This document shows positions 59,637 to 64,000 of a stretch of DNA of 64,000 nucleotides, in pieces. Each line of letters starts with the position of its first letter. The first letter of the stretch is position 1. The notes below the pieces were generated by a model. That model did not search any database. It was not told where the DNA came from and worked only from the letters and a program-made list of their open reading frames with translations. The position numbers and the translations under genes were made by a program. The stretch comes from Actinospineispora acaciae DSM 45401 (lineage in GTDB: Bacteria; Actinomycetota; Actinomycetes; Mycobacteriales; Pseudonocardiaceae), in NCBI RefSeq assembly GCF_000620785.1, contig NZ_JIAI01000005.1:124001-188000 (forward strand), in the 5' to 3' direction.

Positions 59637-60317
59637 ATGAAGGGGTGGACGTTCCTCGCAGCGGCTCTCGTCAGCACGGCCTTGTTCTGGAACCAGTCGT
59701 CGCCTCCGGACAACTCGGGCAACCTCGCGTTGTCTTTCGTCGACGGCGGAGGAACCGTTCAAGCTCAGGATCAGCATGGGAGGGGATACTCCGTTGACAT
59801 CGTCGGCGTGCGTGACGAACTCGTCCCGGGCACCTCACCGGCTAAGTTCGCTCGCACCATCACGCTTGGGGTGCGCATCCCGGGCTCGCAAGCAGTCGCA
59901 CTCGCGGCTGAGACGGCCGGCGGTTGCAGGGCGGGCGCGTCGTACGGCCTGTCGGCATGTCTGACGCAGTACTACACGCATTTTGAGTCGGGGGTCGCCG
60001 TCGAGAAGTACGTAGCCGTCTGGTCTCGCGCCGATCCGCAGGTCGCTCTCTCGCGTGGGACGATCAAAGCGGGAGTTCGAGCGCGATGCGTTCCGACCAG
60101 CTGTAACGGGACTCTCGACGATGCTGAAGAGTTCACCGTGGAGAGTCCGGTCAGCGACAAGCCCTATCCGTTCAAGCTACGCTGGTCGGGCAAGTTCGTG
60201 GATACGAGCAACAGGGGTTACCAGTGTGCCAACAGCGGCTTGTCTGGAAACGCGGAACCGCCACGAACAACCTTGAACACTCGAACGTCTGCCAAGGGGC
60301 CACAACCTGAGTCCTGA
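59637..60317 (+). CDS. Secreted hypothetical protein of atypical composition
   Basis: 226 residues, ATG 17 bp after the previous stop. The N-terminus MKGWTFLAAALVSTALFWNQ is a signal peptide or membrane anchor. The mature part is beta-rich, with five Cys (GGCRAG, LSACLTQ, RCVPTSCNG, YQCANS), suggesting disulfides in an exported protein. Codon use is visibly less GC-biased than its neighbours (for example third positions in SRGTIKAGVRARC), so it may be recently acquired. I do not recognise a family. Confidence 0.7.
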   Translation: MKGWTFLAAALVSTALFWNQSSPPDNSGNLALSFVDGGGTVQAQDQHGRGYSVDIVGVRDELVPGTSPAKFARTITLGVRIPGSQAVALAAETAGGCRAGASYGLSACLTQYYTHFESGVAVEKYVAVWSRADPQVALSRGTIKAGVRARCVPTSCNGTLDDAEEFTVESPVSDKPYPFKLRWSGKFVDTSNRGYQCANSGLSGNAEPPRTTLNTRTSAKGPQPES

Positions 60318-60326
60318 GCCTGCCGG

Positions 60327-61115
60327 TCAGAGCACCTTGGACAGGAAGGTCTGGGTGCGTTCGTGGCGCGGTGCGGTGATCACGTCGCGGGGCTTGCCGG
60401 TCTCCACCACGACGCCGTCGTCCATGAACACCAGTGAGTCGCCGGCCTCGCGGGCGAAGCCCATCTCGTGGGTGACGACGATCATCGTCATGCCGTCCTC
60501 GGCGAGCTGGCGCATGACCGCGAGCACGTCGCCGACCAGTTCGGGGTCGAGAGCGGAGGTCGGCTCGTCGAAGAGCATGAGCTTGGGCCGCATGGCCAGC
60601 GCGCGGGCGATCGCCACCCGCTGTTGCTGCCCGCCGGACAGCTCGGCCGGGTAGTGGTCCAGCTTGTCGCCGAGCCCGACTCGTTCGAGCAGCTCGCCGG
60701 CCTGCTCACGGGCGTCCGATCGGGAGTCGCGGCGCACCGTCATGGGCGCTTCCATGACGTTCTCGGCGGCCGTGCGGTGCGGGAACAGGTTGAACCGCTG
60801 GAACACCATGCCGATGTCACGGCGCCGCCGCGCCACCTCGGACTCGCGCAGCTCGTGCAGCTTGCCGCCGTGCTCGCGGTACCCGACCAGGTCGCCGTCC
60901 ACCCACAGCCGCCCGGCGCTGACCTTGTCCAGGTGGTTGATGCAGCGCAGGAAGGTGGACTTACCCGACCCGGACGGCCCGATGATGCACATCACCTCGC
61001 GCGGCATGACCTCCAGGTTGATCCCGCGCAGCACCTGGTGGCGACCGAAGCTCTTGCACACCTGCTCGGCCTTGACCATGGGCAGTTCGGTACCTGCTGG
61101 TTGCTCAGTGCTCAT
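60327..61115 (-). CDS. Polar amino acid ABC transporter, ATP-binding protein (GlnQ type)
   Basis: 262 residues. Walker A GPSGSGKSTFLRCINHLD (about residues 49-66), Q-loop FQRFNLFPHRTAAENV, signature LSGGQQQRVAIARALAMRPK, Walker B LMLFDEPTSALDPELVGDVL and H-loop VVTHEMGFAREAGDS. The last part is close to GlnQ/ArtP proteins. It energises uptake of a polar amino acid. Its ATG at 61115 overlaps the permease stop by 4 bp. Last of a three-gene operon (binding protein, permease, ATPase). Confidence 0.94.
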   Translation of the reverse strand: MSTEQPAGTELPMVKAEQVCKSFGRHQVLRGINLEVMPREVMCIIGPSGSGKSTFLRCINHLDKVSAGRLWVDGDLVGYREHGGKLHELRESEVARRRRDIGMVFQRFNLFPHRTAAENVMEAPMTVRRDSRSDAREQAGELLERVGLGDKLDHYPAELSGGQQQRVAIARALAMRPKLMLFDEPTSALDPELVGDVLAVMRQLAEDGMTMIVVTHEMGFAREAGDSLVFMDDGVVVETGKPRDVITAPRHERTQTFLSKVL

Positions 61116-62062
61116 TGTGCGTCCCCTCGTGTCCGGCCAGCGGCGAACAGTCGCGCGCGCAGGCCGGTTTCCCCGTCTGGACGGCTACTGCCCCGTCCGT
61201 AGTACCGCTCCAGGTAGGACTGGCCCACCGACAACACCGAGGTCAGCACCAGGTACCACAGTGCGGCGACGATGAGCAGCGGGATCGACTGGAAGTTGCG
61301 GGAGTAGATCGACTGCACAGCCGTCTGCAGCTCGAAGTAGCCGATCACGACCACCAGCGCCGTCGTCTTGAGCATCGAGATGGTCTCGTTGCCGGTCGGC
61401 GGGATGATCACGCGCATGGCCTGCGGCAGCACGATCCGACGCAGCGCCTGTGCCCGGGTCATGCCCAGCGCGCCGGCCGCCTCGGTCTGACCGTCGTCCA
61501 CCGAGTTGATGCCGGCGCGGACGATCTCGGCCATGTACGCGGCCTCGTTCAGCCCGAGCCCGAGCAGGCACGCGGTGAACTGTGTGATCAGCACGTTCGT
61601 GCTGGCCTGGACGAACGTCGGCCCGAACGGGATGCCGATTCCGAGCACCGGGAACAGGCTGGCCAGGAAGTACCAGAACACCAGCTGGGTCACCACGGGG
61701 GTGCCCCGGAAGAACCAGATGTAGGTGGCGGCCGCGCTGCTCAGCACCGGGTTCGGCGACAGCCGCATGACCGCGAGCAACAACCCGATGACGATGGCGA
61801 TCCCCATCGCCAACGCGGTCAGGATCAGGGTGTTCTGCAGGCCGCGCAGCACGACGTCGGAGAACAGGTACTCACCGACCACCGGCCAGTTGAAGCGGGG
61901 GTTGGTGAACATTGCATTCACCAACATCGCCGCCAGGACCAGCATGACAGCCACACCCACCCAGCGGCCGGGGTGCCGCACGGGGACGGCCCTGATCGTC
62001 TCCGCGGTGGTGCTGTCGGGGCCGCTGGGTGATGTGGCGCCCGGGGTCAACGACGTGCTCAT
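61112..62062 (-). CDS. Polar amino acid ABC transporter, permease
   Basis: 316 residues. A hydrophilic N-terminus is followed by about six helices, with the BPD_transp_1 domain at about residues 85-290. The EAA loop is EAAGALGMTRAQALRRIVLP (about 204-223), and WFFRGTPVVTQLVFWYF and LNEAAYMAEIVRAGI are HisM/GlnP-like signatures. The single permease gene suggests a homodimer. The 5' end overlaps the binding-protein stop (ATGA at 62059-62062). The Ser/Pro-rich N-terminal 35 residues are longer than typical. Confidence 0.93.
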   Translation of the reverse strand: MSTSLTPGATSPSGPDSTTAETIRAVPVRHPGRWVGVAVMLVLAAMLVNAMFTNPRFNWPVVGEYLFSDVVLRGLQNTLILTALAMGIAIVIGLLLAVMRLSPNPVLSSAAATYIWFFRGTPVVTQLVFWYFLASLFPVLGIGIPFGPTFVQASTNVLITQFTACLLGLGLNEAAYMAEIVRAGINSVDDGQTEAAGALGMTRAQALRRIVLPQAMRVIIPPTGNETISMLKTTALVVVIGYFELQTAVQSIYSRNFQSIPLLIVAALWYLVLTSVLSVGQSYLERYYGRGSSRPDGETGLRARLFAAGRTRGDAQ

Positions 62063-62994
62063 TGCCCCGTCGAGGGGTTGATCTCGGACTTGGCGACGGC
62101 GCCCTCGGTGCCCTTGTACTTCTCCACGATCTTGGCGTAGGTGCCGTCGTTGATCAGTGCCTGGACGGCGCCCTGCACGGCCTTGGCGAACTCACCCCGG
62201 CCCTTCTTGACGGCGATGCCGTAGGGCGCGGCGAGGTACTGGTTGCCCAGGGCCTCGAGCTGGCCGCCGGTCTGGCCGATCGCGTAGGTGACCACCGGCG
62301 CGTCGGCCAGCATCGCCACGATGCGCTTGGCGGTCAGCGCCAGGGTCACGTCGGTCTGCGCCTGCAGCGAGGTGACAGCGATCGGCGGCTTGCCCTCCGC
62401 CTGGCACTTCTTGTTGCGGGCATCGAGGTCCTCGACCTGGGTGGTGTCGTTCTGCACGCCCACCGCCTTGCCGCACAGGTCGTCGAGGTTGATCTTCTCC
62501 GGGTTGCCCGCCGCCACTGCCGCCTTGGTGCCCACGTTGAAGTAGCTGACCATGTCGACCGACTTGGTCCGCTCGGCGTTGATGGTGAACGAGGAGATGC
62601 CCATCTCGTACTTGTCGGAGCTGATGCCGAGCAGGATGGCCCCGAACGCGGCGTTCTGGAACTCCGTCTGTAGGCCCAGCTTCGCGGCAACCGCCTTGGC
62701 CATGTCTACGTCCATGCCGATGAAGGTCTTGCCGTCGGCGTCGAAGTACTCGTTGGGCGGGTACGACGCGTCGGTACCAATCATGATCTTGCCGTCGGCC
62801 GCGATGTCGGCCGGCACCAGCTTGGCCAGGTTCTCGTCCTTGCTGACCGTCGGCAACTGGCCGGCGCCGCCAGCGGTCCCCGGAGCGGGGCCGCTCGGGG
62901 CACCGCTGCCGCCGGCACCACAACCGGCGAGCAGCACGACCGCGGTCGCGAGCCCGAGCATTGGGACTAAGCGTGAACAGGTCCTACCGGACAC
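62059..62994 (-). CDS. Extracellular solute-binding protein, family 3 (lipoprotein)
   Basis: 311 residues, GTG start. Lipoprotein signal MLGLATAVVLLAGCGAGG with lipobox LAGC (Cys at about residue 25). SBP_bac_3 domain: IMIGTDASYPPNEYFDADGK, FIGMDVDMAKAVAAKLGLQT, FGAILLGISSDKYEMGISSF and the hinge region DDLCGKAVGVQNDTTQVEDL. It binds a polar amino acid outside the membrane. First gene of the operon on the minus strand. The substrate is not predicted; an acidic or basic residue transporter is equally possible. Confidence 0.93.
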   Translation of the reverse strand: MSGRTCSRLVPMLGLATAVVLLAGCGAGGSGAPSGPAPGTAGGAGQLPTVSKDENLAKLVPADIAADGKIMIGTDASYPPNEYFDADGKTFIGMDVDMAKAVAAKLGLQTEFQNAAFGAILLGISSDKYEMGISSFTINAERTKSVDMVSYFNVGTKAAVAAGNPEKINLDDLCGKAVGVQNDTTQVEDLDARNKKCQAEGKPPIAVTSLQAQTDVTLALTAKRIVAMLADAPVVTYAIGQTGGQLEALGNQYLAAPYGIAVKKGRGEFAKAVQGAVQALINDGTYAKIVEKYKGTEGAVAKSEINPSTGQ

Positions 62995-63164
62995 GGGACT
63001 ACCCCCTCGTAGCGCCGATGAAGCTCACCGCATCGTGCCAGTTCGGTCGGCGGAAAGCACTACGTGTTAACCGGCGAGTAGGTTGCGATACGGATGACGA
63101 CCGGCGGAACCGGGCATTCCTTCCGTACGTTGACAGGCCAACGTCGATGGGAAGGGGAACCGCC

Positions 63165-63407
63165 ATGTCGCTGTTCCGGAAGCTGGCCGTGCTGGGCGCG
63201 GCCGCCGAGTTCGCGCGCCGCTACGCCAGGAAGAACCCGGAGAAGGCCCGCGAGCTGACCGAGAAGGCCGCCCGGTTCGCGGACCAGCAGACCAAGGGCA
63301 AGTACCACGGGCAGATCGAGTCCGCGCGCAACAAGATCGCCGACGCCGGCGGCTTCGGTGGCCAGGGCCACGGGCCGAACCAGCCCGGACCCGAGCACCG
63401 GAGCTGA
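63165..63407 (+). CDS. Small helical protein, MT0933-antitoxin-like
   Basis: 80 residues. The ATG at 63165 has GGAAGGGG 9 nt upstream. The N-terminus MSLFRKLAVLGAAAEFARRY is an amphipathic helix. The central region KARELTEKAARFADQQTKGK, then YHGQIESARNKIADAGG resembles the mycobacterial MT0933 (Rv0909)-like antitoxin family (KxxDxxTxGKY...A). The Gly/Pro/His-rich tail is short. No toxin gene is adjacent, so a toxin-antitoxin role is doubtful; such orphan proteins are common in actinobacteria. Confidence 0.6.
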   Translation: MSLFRKLAVLGAAAEFARRYARKNPEKARELTEKAARFADQQTKGKYHGQIESARNKIADAGGFGGQGHGPNQPGPEHRS

Positions 63408-63589
63408 TCACATTCGAACCAGCCCGGCGACCGCTGCCAACGGCCGCCAGTCGTGTCACGATGTCCGGTAGCGAACCGCCGCGCCGGCGGGCGGCGTAGC
63501 CCTCACCCGGGTCCCTACGCCGGTATCGCTACCGACGTACCTCGGGCGGCCACAAGCGGCCCGGGGCACCCCGAGTACGAGGAGTCACC

Positions 63590-64000
63590 ATGTCGTGGCC
63601 CGGTTTCGCAGAGCCAGATCCCACCCCGCAGCAGGTCATCGCAGGCCTGCACGCCACCGTCGAAGGCGGCGACGACCTGGTCCAGATGCTCACCCCGGAG
63701 GGGGTACGGGTCGCCGAGCCCCGGTTCGACAAGTACCTCGGAGACGTCGACTCCGCCGCGCTGCGTGGCCTCTACCGGGACATGGTGCTGGTCCGCAGGG
63801 TGGACCGGGAGTCCAACTCGCTGCAGCGGCAGGGCCAACTCGGCATCTGGGTGCCGCTGCTCGGCCAGGAGGCCGCGCAGATCGGCGCCGGGCGCGCGCT
63901 GGCCCCGCAGGACATGGCGTTCCCGAGCTACCGCGAGCACGGCGTGGCCTGGTGCCGGGGCATCGACCCGACCGACCTGCTGGGCATCTTCCGGGGCACC
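63590..64000 (+). CDS. pdhA: Pyruvate dehydrogenase E1 component alpha subunit, N-terminal part
   Basis: 137 residues are visible; the gene runs off the right edge. ATG with GGAG 7 nt upstream. The sequence matches thiamine-diphosphate E1 alpha subunits: LYRDMVLVRRVDRESNSLQR, QGQLGIWVPLLGQEAAQIGA, then FPSYREHGVAWCRGIDP. The actinobacterial pdhA-pdhB-bkdC operon makes acetyl-CoA or branched-chain acyl-CoA; which one cannot be decided here. Upstream 63408-63589 has a small CGGTA/TACCG hairpin at 63521-63534 but no clear operator. Confidence 0.88.
   Translation, partial: MSWPGFAEPDPTPQQVIAGLHATVEGGDDLVQMLTPEGVRVAEPRFDKYLGDVDSAALRGLYRDMVLVRRVDRESNSLQRQGQLGIWVPLLGQEAAQIGAGRALAPQDMAFPSYREHGVAWCRGIDPTDLLGIFRGT

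Noticed and set aside
63165..63407. Functional toxin-antitoxin module
   Set aside because: Only an MT0933-antitoxin-like protein is present; no toxin gene next to it.

Overview
The window is a high-GC actinobacterial chromosome segment. The gene order rpsF-ssb-rpsR-rplI-dnaB with a GT87-type membrane protein upstream, a GTP-type PEP carboxykinase, a FolP2-type DHPS homologue and many GTG starts all point there. Gene content and style suggest Pseudonocardiales, but that placement is inference. No rRNA, tRNA, CRISPR array, prophage or recognisable transposase was seen. Gene density is high. Operons are tightly coupled (ATGA, GTGA and TTGA overlaps), and several convergent gene pairs overlap at their 3' ends.

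Layout. 1-9 kb: the end of a GT87-like membrane protein, a FAD monooxygenase divergent from its TetR regulator across a strong palindromic operator, an M13 metallopeptidase lipoprotein, an MFS exporter, two Nudix genes further along, a second GT87-like protein and endonuclease IV. 9.2-13 kb: the ribosomal/replication cluster rpsF-ssb-rpsR-rplI, a terminator hairpin, a 530-bp intergenic region with about six DnaA-box-like sites, and dnaB. 13-18 kb: three consecutive regulator/enzyme divergent modules (TetR/alpha-beta hydrolase, TetR/zinc alcohol dehydrogenase, XRE-cupin/FAD oxidoreductase). 18-25 kb: a FolP2-type protein, a RibD-like reductase, an extradiol-dioxygenase-like protein, a kinase-like APH protein, methyltransferases, a TNase-like nuclease and a DUF1707 protein.

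25-36 kb is catabolic: pcaI-pcaJ-pcaD (last steps of the beta-ketoadipate pathway), an MFS exporter/MarR pair, a Phd/RelE-type toxin-antitoxin pair, and an AtuA-like/AccD/AccA/TetR operon for acyl-CoA carboxylation. 36-44 kb holds a Tat-secreted hydrolase, an aldo-keto reductase, an AI-2E-type permease, a long non-coding stretch, a small unknown gene, a large Pro/Gly/Gln-rich secreted repeat protein and a sugar-lactone oxidase. 44-47 kb holds a truncated AbiEi/DUF559-type gene bounded by two 63-bp hairpin repeats, an amidohydrolase, a NYN-domain protein, a PaaI thioesterase and trmB. 48-64 kb holds a DUF2339 membrane protein, tldD-tldE, DoxX, pckG, several unknowns, a polar amino acid ABC transporter, an MT0933-antitoxin-like small protein and the start of a pyruvate dehydrogenase E1 alpha gene.

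The most unusual signals are three families of short dispersed repeats. The first is a 48-bp perfect-architecture hairpin. One copy lies between convergent genes at 38160. A second copy is inserted in frame inside the acyl-CoA carboxylase alpha gene at 31798 and adds 16 residues. The second family is a 63-bp hairpin repeat pair that sits exactly at both broken ends of the AbiEi-like gene. The third is a 43-bp element, itself a tandem of two about 21-bp units, at 4942 and 56361. The DnaA-box-like cluster upstream of dnaB and the set of clear palindromic operators between divergent regulator/enzyme pairs are further testable observations.
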